A stretch of 64,000 bases of DNA from Mariannaea sp. PMI_226 (lineage: Eukaryota; Ascomycota; Sordariomycetes; Hypocreales; Nectriaceae): NCBI GenBank assembly GCA_024336345.1, contig JANFOG010000003.1, forward strand, positions 3,974,501 to 4,038,500, read 5' to 3'. A program made the position numbers and the translations under genes. This document shows positions 11,190 to 23,430 of the stretch, piece after piece. The notes beneath the pieces are model-generated. The model saw only the letters and a program-made list of their open reading frames with translations, was not told the DNA's origin and did not search any database. Numbering within the stretch: the stretch's first letter is position 1; each line of letters begins with the position of its first letter.

Positions 11190-14104
11190 ACCATTGGGAA
11201 TTATTATTGGCTGCAATCAGGGAGGATTTTCATCAATAACCTCTCAGGACCACCCACTAATGATTATGCAACTAGGATTCTGTCGCTTTCATCCAACTAT
11301 TCAGGCTCCGGTAAAACGATGCTGTCCTACTCCTTGGCCCAATATTTCAACGACATCCGTACGAGGTGTCGAAATGTCCTTATATACTTGTGCCAGAGCA
11401 AAAACAAACAGACAGACGGTAAGGCAGTTCTTATCGGGCTGATACTCCAGATCATTGATCGCCATAGTTCAATGATTCGACATGTCCGTCCAGTGTTTGA
11501 GAGGCAGGGCTCAAGTATGATTCGGTCATTTGCCTTGCTTTGGCGTATATTTCTCAGAATTGTGAGAGACCCGAAAGTTGGCTCCCTTTATGTCATCCTA
11601 GACGCTCTAGATAAATGTGAGGAAGCGTCGTGTCACCAGTTGCTCGAGTCGATATCTGAAATACTGGCCGACTCGTCTCAGCCGATGCAAAGTGGTAGCA
11701 GAATCAAATTCCTGATAACAAGCCGTCCTTTCCTCCACCAGCTCTACGCCAACACCAGGAAAGCTCTACAGTCTCAAATATCTATTGACGATGATCAAAC
11801 TGGTTATACTGATGATCTCCGGGTATTCATTCAAGAGCGGGTTAAGAAATCTCCCTTAATAGGCAGTTCTCAAGTCATATTAGAGATTTCTTATATCAAA
11901 CGATAACTTCCAAAGCCAATCGAACGTTTCTGTGAATTCACATGGTCCTTGCATCTATTGAGAAAAGTCTTCTCACTTCGAAGAAGGACTTCCAAAAAAT
12001 CATCGCCAATATTCCGGAAGGCCTGGTGGAGATATACCAGTGGTATCTGTCTGCTATTCCTCCTGATCATTAAGGGAATGCATTGAATCTACTAAAGCTG
12101 CTCCTCGCGTGCTCAAGACCTTTGCATCTAGATGAGCTAAACATTGCATTTACGATTGACGCTTCGCACGTCACTGCAGATGATATTATGCAAGATACTC
12201 AGAATTCAATCGCCCATACTGTTCAAGGTATTCTAGGCTCCTTGGTAAGAATCACGGGACAGCACGTATCTTTAGTCTACCTGTCAGTAAAGGGCTTTCT
12301 CCTAGAGCAAGTTGCCCCCAATTTCGACAGCTTCCCTACCATATATATGGCGAATATACAAGTCTCTGCTTTGCAATTGGCCACTGCTTGTATTCAATAC
12401 TTGCTTCTTGACGATTTTAAGGTCGACCTCTTTCCGACGGATGCTACTGGACCTGCTCTAGAAATACCAGACTTTATTGATGAGTTACCTCTTGGCGGCT
12501 ATAGTGGCAATTTTTGGGACGAGGAAGCTCATAACCTTACTTCCGATGGTTGTTTTCTGACCCTGATGCGATCCATCCGGATATTTGCGATTCGTTCAGT
12601 TCAAACTATCACCTCTACAGCTATGAATCATTACATTGGGCAGAGCATTTTGCCATGTGCGAGGAAGTTGCATCAGACGATCTTAGGATCGCAGCCAGGT
12701 CACTTCTAGACGTTAAGATGGCAAGCTGTCGCAATTGGTTACGTTTTTATCGCACACAGGCCCGTACATCATTATGTCTCGCATTCCTTGATCAGGATCC
12801 CATCCTTCTGGCATCCAATTCAACTTACGCACGGTCTTGGATGATCTGCTACGTAGCTGTCAACCTTCTCAAGCTATTAGAAACCAGAGCCTTTACTAGG
12901 TATCCCGATTTGGTCACGACCGTACCGCACCCTCTTTGCTCAAAGTTGGTGCTGAACCTAATTCAACGGTAGCGGAGGGACAGACCGCACTTACGACTGC
13001 ATCAGAACATGGCAACTTGACATGTGTCATCAAACTGTTAGCAGACGAACGGACTGATACAAATATGCTAGGGCGAGACGGGAGAAACGCACTCTCATTT
13101 GCATGTAGCGGTGGGCATGATAACATCGTCAATGGACTGCTGAGATGGAATACTATTAATGCTGATAAACCTAATAACTCAGAGGCCACCCCTTTCTTTT
13201 GGGCCGTAGGAGGAGGGCATCACTCGATCATCTCCAATTTGGCAAGGCTTTATAATGTTAATATTAATCACCAAGATAGGATAGGGCGTACGGCCATTCC
13301 ATGGGCTTCTGGGGATAAGATGGCTGATACTTTAGTAAGATTGCTCAAAATACCTAGTATTTATGTTAATATTAAAGACAAAAAGGGAATATCACCTCTT
13401 TTGTGGGCAGCAGGTAATGGCTGTGTCAATATACTTAGGTCCTCCTTATAAATACTAAGGTAGATAAAGCAAGTATCGATAATAACAAAAGAAGTGCAAT
13501 ATTATGGGCTGGTGGGAATGGGCATTGTGATGCCCTTGTTAAACTTTTTAATGAAGGCTGTCCTGGGGTGGATATAGAAGATATTGATGGATGGACCCCT
13601 TTAACCCGGGCTATTCAGACTGACCCACTTAATGTTGTTCACGCTCTTTTTGCAAATAAGTAGGTCCAAATCGAAAGGCGTGATGGCGGTGGACGAACTG
13701 CATTGTCTTGGGCTGTCGAATATGGGCTTGCGAAAGTTAAGATGCTTTGCAAGCTGGGGCCAATCCTGAAATTAAAGATAATAGGGGCAGCACTCCAATA
13801 TCTATTGCCAAACAATTTGGTAGGGATGATCTTCTGGAAGAATTTACGGTATATAGAGCATAGTGATAGGAAAGAGAAATTGACGTTTCTTATGTCAAAT
13901 CAATCCCTGCTGGCTGTATATGATACCGAATTCGGCACTCGTGGCCTTGAATCTTTAGTTACTTATGCAGAAGGCTCATATATAAGCGTATCACGTGTGG
14001 GCACGTGGTACGAGACATTCTCGGCCTCATGGCAAACTAACGCATGTATCGTTTCTTATTCTCCTTATGCTACATCTTGCATTAACCCATCCCTTACCAA
14101 TTGA
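11190..14104 (+). pseudogene. Dead NACHT-ankyrin NLR gene
   Basis: The order of an NLR is still readable. A P-loop G-S-G-K-T-M-L lies at about 11305-11325, a Walker B V-I-L-D-A-L-D-K-C at about 11595, and T-S-R-P at 11720. The post-NACHT helical region follows (12083-12900). Ankyrin repeats run from about 12940 to 13790 (for example G-R-N-A-L-S-F-A-C-S-G-G-H and G-I-S-P-L-L-W-A-A-G-N-G). It is broken by an in-frame TAA at 12071, frame changes near 11906 and 12930, a break at about 13450 and a TAG near 13660. Each repeat still matches the ankyrin pattern, so inactivation is fairly recent relative to the domain's age. The N-terminal effector domain is not visible. Confidence 0.8.
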
Positions 14105-14649
14105 CCTAGCCTAGCACAAGGGTGATGTTTGCATATTGGCAGGCGCCTTATCAGGAACTCTTCCTTACTTGAGCGAAATAGCCAACAGGTGAGAGAGATT
14201 GGTAGCCCTATCTTACCAAACATCGCGTAAGGGAGCAGCTGAAGTACTGTAGCTTGTAGATGCTATATTATGAGATATATCAAGAAATACACATAAATAT
14301 ACAACAAAGGCAAGATTTTGGGGTATGATATTCGCGGACGGCTACAACGCAACAAAAAAGATCAATGGTTGCCCGGGGGGAGGAGGAATAGACGGTTTGG
14401 ATTGGGTTTAGTATTACTATATAAATCTTATTTACTCTGCATCTATAGTATTTCTAGCTTTCTATCTTACATTATAATACCCTAGGAAAATGGATAGAAT
14501 TTGGAAGTATGGAAAGAGAAAAATAAAAGAGAATTATATAAATTAAACAAGGAAAAAGGGAAGAAAAGATTGTAAGTTTTAGGGTTGATAGGAAAGCCTT
14601 ACAAGGTTAGCTTCTAATTAGAAAATGTCCTAATTGATATAACTAGAAA
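14105..14649. other. AT-rich intergenic stretch
   Basis: No gene seen. Composition becomes strongly A-rich from 14400 on, leading into a degenerate tandem duplication. Confidence 0.45.
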
Positions 14650-14893
14650 GACCTCGTAAAAAGAGGGTTTATAAAGGTAGGGGCTTTTCTGGTTATAAAA
14701 GAAGGCCCATTTTACCAATAAGAAATAACTATACAACCTAGTTTTCTCTATAATAAAAGGGTTAGAATCTAGACTCAAAATAGCCCTGCAAAAAAGAGGT
14801 TCTATAAAGGCAAGGGCTAATCAAGTATAGAAAAAGTCCATTTTAGTTACAATAAATAGCTATAATAGCAAGCTTTCTTTATAATAAAAAGTT
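14650..14893 (+). repeat. Degenerate tandem duplication, unit about 130 bp
   Basis: Unit 1 (14650-14763) and unit 2 (14783-14893) share, in order, an AAAAAGAGG block, TATAAAGGYARGGGCT, a TCCATTTTA/CCCATTTTA block, a conserved ATAAATA/AGAAATA block and TATAATAAAA. They are clearly related but diverged. The unit has no coding potential. Confidence 0.6.
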
Positions 14894-15255
14894 TGTCTCC
14901 TATTAGATCAGAAGCCACATTTATAGGTACAGAAATAGCATCTGATGCAGCGGGCGGCATTTGACCGCACCATTCGTCAACTAAAAATAAGTCCGAAATT
15001 CCATCTGGGTACCAGCTTATTTAGAGAAAGACAGCGCATACTCAATACTACACCAGGCAAGTAGAGTACTTTAGTTTCTGGCATTCCAAAATGGCGTTAA
15101 TTTAGCGAAGCTATCAAGCACTCGACAAACGTCAAACCATGTCGCATGCTTCCAATTTACTAGTCTGGTTCAAGATTCATGTTGATCTTATTGTGTTTTA
15201 AACTACTTCGTGAAATATCACACTTTTAAAAGTATCCTTAGTTGAACAAGACGTA
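14894..15255. other. Intergenic stretch with no recognised feature
   Basis: No open frame or motif worth calling. It lies between the degenerate tandem duplication and a doubtful minus-strand gene fragment. Confidence 0.4.
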
Positions 15256-15595
15256 TCAAAATCTAGCTTTGCCGTCCCTCATATCCACAATCGTTCGGTT
15301 GGCTTCTGTCATCAGCCGCCATTCCACCCATTGTCTGATATTTTCATCAGCAGCGAGTTGTAGCATTACCCTAATCTCTTGAGCCAATTCCGGAACCTGC
15401 AATTTTACGTCGGCCAGCGATAGTCTTATAAGGGTGGAATAGTATTGGTCCTTCTGGTATACCAAGCTGAACCAGTATGTCGTCAAACCGAAGAATGCGG
15501 AGATAGTCTCCAAGATGCATATAGAAACTTAGTGACATCCTTCCACGCCTAGTATACATCTTGTCTGGTTTCGAAGTTGAAAGTGAGAGAGTCAT
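15256..15595 (-). CDS. Possible small gene or gene fragment, unknown
   Basis: The last 75 codons (up to 15480 on the minus strand) have protein-like composition: amphipathic helices such as V-P-E-L-A-Q-E-I-R-V-M-L-Q-L-A, ending in I-V-D-M-R-D-G-K-A-R-F. An upstream frame (15595-15510) would need an intron to join it. I could find candidate donors (GTATAC, GTACGT) but no arrangement that gives one clean frame. It may be the 3' exon of a decayed gene. No family is recognised. Confidence 0.25.
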
Positions 15596-15858
15596 CAGTG
15601 AACGTACCTGGTAGATGAGATCGTGCTAATGATAATGAAATAAGTGTGTTGTGTCCCTTACGCAGTACGAAGCGGTATGGCAGCTGAGATCTGCTAATTG
15701 AGGTAATACAACTAGTGAGAGATTATACCTAAGTATATTAATTTCTGGTAAATCGTAATTAGAAATGGTCTATATTTTTTATCTATACTGAGATGTTAAC
15801 ATCATTCGGTCACCAGGGGAAATGCCTTCTAAGCCTTGATGGATAGAACACCCCTAAT

Positions 15859-17465
15859 CTATCGGCTATTGTGCTGACTGTCTAGTTCGTAGACCAAAAT
15901 GGGCTCACGCAGCAGAGCTGGTCCTGTCTGTGCTTCCATCTCACCTAGATGAGTTCTCTCAGACAGTGCGGGTGCGGGATCGAAAGGTGTGGTCATTGGG
16001 ACCTTCTGATACCCCCCTGAGCTTCCATCCATTTCAGGAATATCTTGGTCAATTTGCACCGTCCCGTTGTTGGTAACATCCAGCTCTTGATTCTGTGAAG
16101 ATGAAACGCGCCGCCATCGCATGAGAAGGAAGATGAGGACGGCGGTTGCCAAAACGCCTAAGCTCACTCCGACTCCAAGTCCTATTTTCGCTCCTCTGCT
16201 CAACCCTGAGCTCTCTTTGAGCTGATCTTTTTCAGGCTGGTCTTCTACTTTTGCAGAAGGTGACGAATCGCCACTGGAAGAGGTGCTGCTGGTCGGCAAG
16301 CTGATCGGAGTTCCCCACTGGCCAGAGTCTTCTTGATGTAGTTGAACTAGGCTTCCATTAGACTGATAGTATATCCATACCTCTCCTGTGTCTGAGTTGT
16401 AGGCTAGGCCAAGATTAGCTCCAGGCGCATCAGAGGTTGGCCAAGACATGTTAGACTGATTTTCCGCCACTGCCCATTCACCACCTGTCTCAACAATCTG
16501 ATGCAGATTCTTGTCGCTACCGATGTAGAAAACACTTCGGGAAGCTGAGCTATCAATAGACATTACAATTGATTCCATCTTTGGCTCCCAAAATGAGAGG
16601 CTAGAATTCGAAGTAGATGAGATATCGATCTTGTTGCTCGAGGTCTTATTGGTGTATGTTCCGTTCAACATGTTGGGGAAAGTTTCTATTGAAAAATAAG
16701 CATCTACTCACTTAATTCAAAATTACGAGGGACATACATACCTAGGTGCCATAGATCATCATCATGAATGCGCGAAACTTCAAAGTTCTCCGAGTCTCGG
16801 GGAAAGACGACGGAGATGTTCCGGTTTCCGTAATGGGCAGATGCAAGCGCAAACCCTTCGATTATGTCCAATGAGACTGCTCCTGCATCAACCCAGCCCC
16901 CCGTGTCTGAATAAGACATCATCATCACCTCTTTGTCTCTATTGTGGTACATAACGCGGTAGCCCTCCGTACTACCTAGTAGCTCTACGGCCAACCCTGT
17001 CTGGTTATTGACGGACCCGACACCCGCAGCTAGGGAAATGACATATTCGCCTTTCCGAACAAGGTGGCCAGTTTGCATGTTGCATTCGTAGAATCCGTTA
17101 ACGATAGCGTGATCTTCGGATTGATAAAAAATCGAGACCTAAGATGTGAGTTTGCCGGATAGCTGCAAGGTCAAGGTAAGATAACATACCACGACCTTTT
17201 GAGTGTCCCACCAACCTGTGGCGGCAAGAGCAGTGCCATTTCGTGGAGTAATGTGAGCCGGAAGTATATTGGGCTGGTCAACTGGGAAAATGGGATGCCC
17301 ATCACCATTGCAGTTGCTATAGTGAATTTCCCCCGTCGTAGAATTTTGAATCGCAATCTGAACACCTCTTTGGGTCCAGAAGGCACATATGCCAGAGCCA
17401 GTAACAGCTCGAGCCAACAAGAAGATCCATACGGAAAAGACCGGGCTAAGGAGAGTCCACTCCAT
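15859..17465 (-). CDS. Membrane-anchored lectin-like beta-propeller protein
   Basis: Three exons (17465-17190, 17138-16742, 16685-15859) join in frame to give about 499 residues. Introns are 51 and 56 bp. Residues 1 to about 23 form a signal peptide (W-T-L-L-S-P-V-F-S-V-W-I-F-L-L-A). Residues about 30-350 carry repeated short beta blades rich in Trp, Tyr, Gly and Asn, resembling fungal fucose-specific-lectin-like propellers, with several N-x-S/T sites. A Ser/Thr/Glu-rich stalk precedes one transmembrane helix (about 392-414, I-G-L-G-V-G-V-S-L-G), capped by R-W-R-R, and an 85-residue cytoplasmic tail. This topology suggests a cell-surface glycan-binding or sensor protein. Ligand specificity and the exact lectin subfamily are inference. 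Confidence 0.75.
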
Positions 17466-18454
17466 GAATGAAAGCTCCCGAAAATTGTTAGAGTCAAAAA
17501 GTAAGAGGAAGCAGACATCTGCTTTGCCAGCGAGGGACAAGAGAACTATTTGAGTACAGGCAATCTTAATAGCCCTGGAGACAACATGCTGTTGCGTGGA
17601 CCGCTTGGTGGCTAACTTTTACCAAAACTAGCGGGGCCCATGCGAGTCAATCCGAGTGATCCACATGTCAATTCTCAAAAGTTCTATCTTATGGCTGTGC
17701 TGGACGGACGCAGAGTTGGCGAACAACCCGGTTGGTGTTTGACACAAGACGTCTCCTCTCTATTCACAAGCTTAGTCTATTTCTAGACCAATATTGGTAA
17801 AAGAGCCGGGCTTACATGTGAATTTTAGTTCAGACTGTGTTTCAAGGGTCGTAAGACAAATGTCAGCCACCACGAAAGTGCATTTTGACTGGAACGGTAA
17901 AAGTAAGCTACCACCTGTTATAGGTCATATCCGTCGAGTCTCCTGCAGAGCTGAAAAATATAGATCCACCTATTAGGCTAAGGACGGCCACCAAAAAAGA
18001 GCCATCATTATTTGCATGTCCTCCGCGGCCTCCTACTTGGAATTACGAACTTCTGCATGGATTCTTTGGGAACCGATGCCGCGTCTTCAAGGTGTTTAAT
18101 GTTGTATTGGTTTCCCCCGAAGAACCCTCTCAGTTCCTCATCAAGTGACATCCAGGCCTCGGCGTGTTGGGTTTGTTTTCAGTATTAAAGACAGAATAGT
18201 TCGTCTTCTCGTTTCTTACTACCTTTTTACTCTGAGAAGAAGGTACGAATGAGAAATGAATACCCTTTGCTTTATCGTTACCTTGTGCAAATCTAAGAAC
18301 CATGTAGAAATGAACTCCAGCTCTCTACAACATTCTAATACCAAGCAGCCAGAAAAAGGCCATAATGATATAATTTGCCTCTGTTTTAACTTAATTACAC
18401 AATGGCGAAGATCACAAAAACAACCTACTAACCTAATCAAGGCAAATAGATAGA
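17466..18454. other. Upstream region of the lectin-like gene; no other gene seen
   Basis: It holds the presumed promoter of the minus-strand lectin-like gene. From 18180 the sequence is AT-rich and leads to one end of a decayed transposon. Short frames on both strands here are not supported. Confidence 0.4.
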
Positions 18455-19230
18455 TCATCTTACCTCAGCCCAATGATTAGGAATCTTGGACCAAAGTCCC
18501 AAGGGCGAGCCCTAACTGCTTTACTGTGTACCACTACGGAAGAGCATTTCAAAAGTTTTGACTAACGCTAAGGATGCTAGCGCAGTACAAAAAAGCAAAT
18601 TACTATGTGAAATGTATTCATAAATTCCCAGTTGTACTCTAGGCTGTCGTACCTTCTTTATATTCATTTCCGCCTTCTAACTCAATAATTTTTTCAATAT
18701 GACGAAAGATGCGTTCAATCCATGCCTGAATAGTCTCTTGTAGCAGCTCTTGCTAAGCAGCTTTCCAAGCCTTTAAAGCATTCAGTCTAGTCTTTAGGCT
18801 CCGTTTCTTCTGGTCCGTCTCTTCATCCAAGGCCAGGCTCGCTCAATAGGGTTGAGGTCTTGGGAATTTGGGCACTCACAGTACTTCGACAGAGTGATAT
18901 TCACCCCGCTCCATCACCTCTAGAGCCAGTCGACTCATAATATCTCTAAGACCGCCAGTAGGCCTACACCTCCATGACGTAGGTCCAGCGTGTATGTTAA
19001 TCCAGAAAAAAACGACAAACAATAGAAATCTCACAGCTAAGAAGATACTGCGGTTAATTATGCTTTGTAGAGGCTTTGATTATCTCAAAATAAAACAACA
19101 TCTCTACACTCTTAAATACTCATTCAACATCTATCCGGCTGACATCTGGGTCTGTTATTTTACACTCAATCTATGCATGTTGGTTGTTATTTGGCCGCCG
19201 GAAGACCTCATTAGCCAGCTTTAAGGATTG
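18455..19230 (-). mobile_element. Decayed Tc1/mariner-like DNA transposon
   Basis: Read on the minus strand, 18875-18840 encodes P-N-S-Q-D-L-N-P-I-E-R-A-W, a slightly altered form of the S-P-D-L-N-P-I-E block around the second catalytic aspartate of Tc1/mariner DDE transposases. It is followed by the expected helical C-terminus (W-I-E-R-I-F-R-H-I-E-K-I-I-E). Several in-frame stops (at least three between 18660 and 18850) and loss of the upstream DDE part show it is dead. Exact terminal inverted repeats could not be fixed; the boundaries are estimates. Confidence 0.65.
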
Positions 19231-19928
19231 CGGCCAACTATATTCCAATTGTTGGCTCCTCGAGCTGCTCAATGCCTGTGTCTCGATCTATTCGGAATCA
19301 ATACATTCCTAGCTATGGTCGTCAATATTGCACTAGAAGAATGCCTATGACTTCCTTGGTGCCTTTATAGGTGCCAAAGAGCATCGTGGCGAGCGTCATC
19401 ATGTTACTTAAAAGAGAGGTAATACAAAGGCAAAAATGCCCCGATGATAACATCAACACAGATAACAATAATACAATAATAATACAGACTATTTGGTCAA
19501 TTGGATATCTTCATTTTGATGCCTCAAGCATCATCTATTTCTCGTGATTTTTACTACCCCCAGTCCCGTGGTCAGGGACCGATAGTTCCCGGGCTACGAT
19601 TCTAATAGCAGGAGAGTTAAGACATTTTACTCGTCTGTTTTTGAAGTTAGACCATTGATTAGACATCAATAAGAACTTTACTTGGGGACGATAGATTTGG
19701 CATAAACTCTAATTATCGCAACCTAATCATTTATATAGCCACCTCAAAACAAAATTTGTCCCAATTTCTTAGATTTATTGAATCCTCGCCAGACCTTCAC
19801 CGTATATGCCTGCACTTCACTTAATACACCATTATTGGGGATACAGTTATCAAAATTAGATAGACTACTTAACGTTACATAAACCATGGCCATCATGCAT
19901 ATTCTTACCGAAACCATACAATCATGTC
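19231..19928. other. Intergenic stretch with no recognised feature
   Basis: Possibly further decayed transposon sequence. It includes an ATA/ACA-rich patch near 19460-19490. It also holds the 3' flank of the next gene. Confidence 0.4.
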
Positions 19929-21772
19929 CTAATTAGGGATAACCCGGTCGTCCAATTGTTTGCCGCACCACCAGCCATATACACCGTTGGACATCAATGA
20001 TCCGGAGGCCTGCAAATAGTTCCAGATCAGCTGTCAGATATCAGGAAATAGGAGATAGGAATATCATACCGCGAAGGCTCCTGTGTCCTGGCCAGACGGG
20101 CCACATATACACGGGTAATTGATTCCATCGTTCGAGTCTACCTGTGATATCGCCATGCCGCTATCATCCATGCAAACAGGAATGCTCCAAACGCCTTCAA
20201 CTGCAGCAATAGCATTGGGATCTGTTTGATTAAATGCACCTGAAGCCATGAAGTTGAATAAACGCTGGCTTCGAACAGTATCATAGTTGAAACTGGAGGA
20301 CTTATACGTAGCAATTGACGATCGAAATGCATCCTAAAATCTTGGTTAAGATTGAGTGACTCAGGTAGAGGGAAAGTACTGTTCATAACAAACCTGAAGT
20401 GAAAGCGGAACTTTGAGCGATCCTAGCTTGTCATATCCCTGAGGCCTGGAAACTTGCACATGAGTCCAGTCACTCTGGTCGCTGGCCTTGTTTTGCATCC
20501 TGATTCTCTTAGACCAAGAACAGAAAGACTTGTCTTCAAAGAGGCAAGAATACTTACATCAACATGTAATATACATGACTGTTATCATCTTCAAAGCAAA
20601 ATCGCACATCCTTGGGGGCTCGGTTGTCATTCTGACAGTCCGCGGTAGGAGAGCCAACAATATAAACATGATTGTTTTTCCATAAAGCATTAATTGAGCC
20701 AGATGTCATGACTCGCATTAGAAGATCAGTCGTTCTATCGTATGCATGGTCATCAAGGCTATACATCTGAGCTCCGTCTTTGACATAGTCCCAGATGTAG
20801 TTGCCATTGTTGTCTGCTTGACCGGAAAAAAGAGTGCCGATCAGGTCAGCTGCATTTTTCCGAATAGTTCCAAATGCAGTATCCACGAAGGCTGAATAAT
20901 CAGCGAGGTTGCTCAAGGTTTGATCTCTAATCCCAAACTGTTAGAGAATAGCTCATTATCTGAAAATTGATTTGTATGGCTCACGCTTGACTTGGGGGTG
21001 ATGGGAGGCCTAGGGAGAGTTGGCCGAAGGTACCGGCAATTATGACAATTGGGGCGTTGATTGGGGCAATAAAGACCCCCAGAAAGAAAAGAGCGTTGGA
21101 AAATGCGCTGTAAAGACGACGACCAAGATCCGTATTCTGTGAGGGGTTTTTGACAGGTTGTGTAAATGTCGTCACCATTTGGTATTCGCGGAGGATAGAG
21201 CTGGTCACCACTTCGTTCACCGCGGACTACTTGAGTGTAAGAATTTTGACAATACACTGTCCATTATGATTATTATCACGGCAAATGGGGATATGGATCT
21301 TACACCAAAGTAATTTATGAGAGAATTGACATTAACCATGGCCTCAAGTACGAAGTAGGCTTTTAGCGTGTTCTCATCCTTCAAGTTCATAACTGTCGGG
21401 GGAGCATCGATTGTCAAAATCTGGATTATGCAACTATTAGACTTTCGGGATAAGGTGTCCAAACTCACCTGAACAGCCAAAATCTGCGTTTCGGCAATTG
21501 TTCACCTCGCCATAAGCAGTCGGGCAGCTAATGCCATGGTTCCCCGTAACAAATTCTTTGACTAACTGCTGGAAGACGTTGTTGGAACTTGTGAAGGTTT
21601 TCCCTTGTCTCCAGGACTCAAACCACGCGTCAGCACCCGAGTTCTTATAATTATCTGCAGTAAGACTCCACGAAGGATCATCGACACAGGCTCTCTTGAG
21701 TGGTGTGGACACTGCAACAGTGAGAAAACTCAACCATATGGTCTTCTTCAGAAGCCCGCCAAAGATGGCCAT
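19929..21772 (-). CDS. Secreted DUF7872-like protein, seven exons
   Basis: Splicing 21772-21469, 21392-21304, 21226-20985, 20926-20558, 20481-20394, 20333-20070 and 20009-19929 gives one clean frame of about 478 residues. Every junction uses GT-AG and introns are about 57-77 bp. A signal peptide (W-L-S-F-L-T-V-A-V-S-T-P-L-K-R) is followed by a D-P-S-W-S-L-T-A-D-N-Y motif and a later Y-F-V-L-E-A-M-V-N-V-N segment. The C-terminus ends in G-V-Y-G-W-W-C-G-K-Q-L-D. This layout matches, as far as I recall, the fungal DUF7872 group, whose genes often lie beside class V chitinases or killer-toxin-like genes. A glycine/alanine-rich hydrophobic stretch near residue 180-200 may be membrane-active. Function is unknown. 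It is divergently paired with the secreted-protein gene starting at 22933. Confidence 0.7.
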
Positions 21773-22932
21773 TGTATCAGGAGGAGGTATCGAGTAAGTG
21801 TGAGCCAGCAAAGAAATAGATCTATGCGTAAAGATATGTGAAGGCCAGTAAGTAATCCAAGATGATAATGGTAATGTCAATGGTAACAATGGTGACAAGG
21901 CCGAGGGCGGGAGAGACCTGTCCTATAAGGTGTTTGCTCTGGTCTTGAAGGGGCACTGCCAAAGCTGAAGTCAGTCAGTCAAGCCTGTATAGGATATATA
22001 TCATAGGAATATTAGTGAGTAAGTGCCATTGGCGATTCTCCGATAATTGGAAGATGTGATAAGGATGGAGTTCCTAGGTTGTGGAGAAAGAGACCCTGGG
22101 CCTATGGTACTGCTGGATAGCTGACAACAGAAAGTATGGGGCCCAGGGAGGGGGAAGATTCTATTCCAGCGGGGATTGAACTGGGATAATAACCCGAGAT
22201 GCACGGAAATCTACTGTGTACAGTACCCACCACATATTGGAGCGAAGTACAGTACAAAGACATCCAGAACACTTCCTGAACCGTCAGGGGTGTCCGGCGG
22301 GCTATCCGCCTCTGATCAGAAATGGCAGACTCGCATCAAGGTCAAAGAGTGGGTTTAGTCCACCTCCCAAAAAAGGCATGGAGCAGACCGGCCTATCTAG
22401 ATGTGCATACCAGGTCGCCCGGCCGCCCCTCCTGTGTAGTAGGCGATATACACCTTTCATGGAAGAGCACGGTAATTCTTTATTGATCCCCTACAGCTTA
22501 CTCTACATGTCTAAATCCTTGATTCTGGCTTACTGCTCCTTCCCAATTGAGTTTGATGGGCAGAAGTTGACTATCGCCGACGACGAATCCACTTCCTATG
22601 CAGAGAAGAGATACCATGTACATAGCAGTGTCGGCCTAGATGCCTGTGCATCCCTCCACTGCTCATTCAGTCATTTGACGAACCACTGATGTCAGACCAG
22701 CCCAGCATTCCTACATAGCCTTGTACCCACCTCCAGCCGATCTATGCTAAGTCAAACTTGTCATGAGACATGTATACCATGCTTGCTATCCTATCGCCCC
22801 GCTGCTATCAGCTAACCTGGCACACCCAATTAACTATATACTTGTCAAAACACGAGTTCTGATAAGTCTCTGATGAGTTCTGTCCTCCATTCCTCTTCGC
22901 CTTTTTCTCCAAGATCTTCTTCACCAGTGAAC
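21773..22932. promoter_or_regulatory. Shared divergent promoter of two secreted-protein genes
   Basis: This 1.16-kb region separates the starts of two head-to-head genes that both encode signal-peptide proteins. It is non-coding as far as I can see. A TATATACTTG-like sequence near 22836 could serve the plus-strand gene. Co-regulation is an inference from the layout. Confidence 0.45.
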
Positions 22933-23430
22933 ATGTTCATATCTCGCATCTTGTCTCTCACAACCTGGTTCTTGGGCTGCGCAATCACAACAAATGCGCA
23001 GACTGGCAGTCATTCGACCCTCGATCTCCCAAATCGCGATGCCCTCTACAACATACGCGCCAAGCTTTGCGGCGGTGCGTACGCCAACACAGCCTGCAGT
23101 GCTGTCGACGATACTGGCGCACTCAAAGGTGCTTGCTGGGAGTGGGATGCGAATAACCCAAGTTACCAAGGTCTCATTATAGGAGACAACCCGCCGTCAC
23201 AGGACTGTTACGTATGTTTTGTTGTGATTTGCGTTGAAGAAGTTGATGTACAGAATTCCTCAATTCTGATGATAAAGCAGGATGCCTTCGAAGCAATGAT
23301 TGAGAAAGCCATTCTCGATAAACACGTTGTGGTAAAGGATGACCACGGACTCAACACGTTTGGTTACTGGAGCCATGCAGTATACACCTATTCAGGGAGG
23401 ACATATCTCTTAGCCGCTGACTCACCATGA
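22933..23430 (+). CDS. Small secreted cysteine-containing protein
   Basis: Two exons (22933-23211, 23281-23430) give about 142 residues. The 69-bp intron has good GTATGT and GCAG ends but no in-frame stop, so an unspliced 165-residue form is also possible from this start. The ATG at 22933 is chosen because it begins a signal peptide (I-S-R-I-L-S-L-T-T-W-F-L-G). The mature part holds a few cysteines (C-G-G-A-Y-A-N-T-A-C, G-A-C-W-E-W-D, D-C-Y), fitting a compact disulfide-bonded extracellular protein. The head-to-head position with a DUF7872-like secreted gene suggests a joint role outside the cell. I do not recognise a named family. Confidence 0.6.
   Translation: MFISRILSLTTWFLGCAITTNAQTGSHSTLDLPNRDALYNIRAKLCGGAYANTACSAVDDTGALKGACWEWDANNPSYQGLIIGDNPPSQDCYVCFVVICVEEVDVQNSSILMIKQDAFEAMIEKAILDKHVVVKDDHGLNTFGYWSHAVYTYSGRTYLLAADSP

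Noticed and set aside
22216..22689. Plus-strand frame of 157 codons in the divergent promoter
   Set aside because: No domain or signal, composition is not protein-like, and it would lie inside the shared upstream region of two secreted-protein genes.
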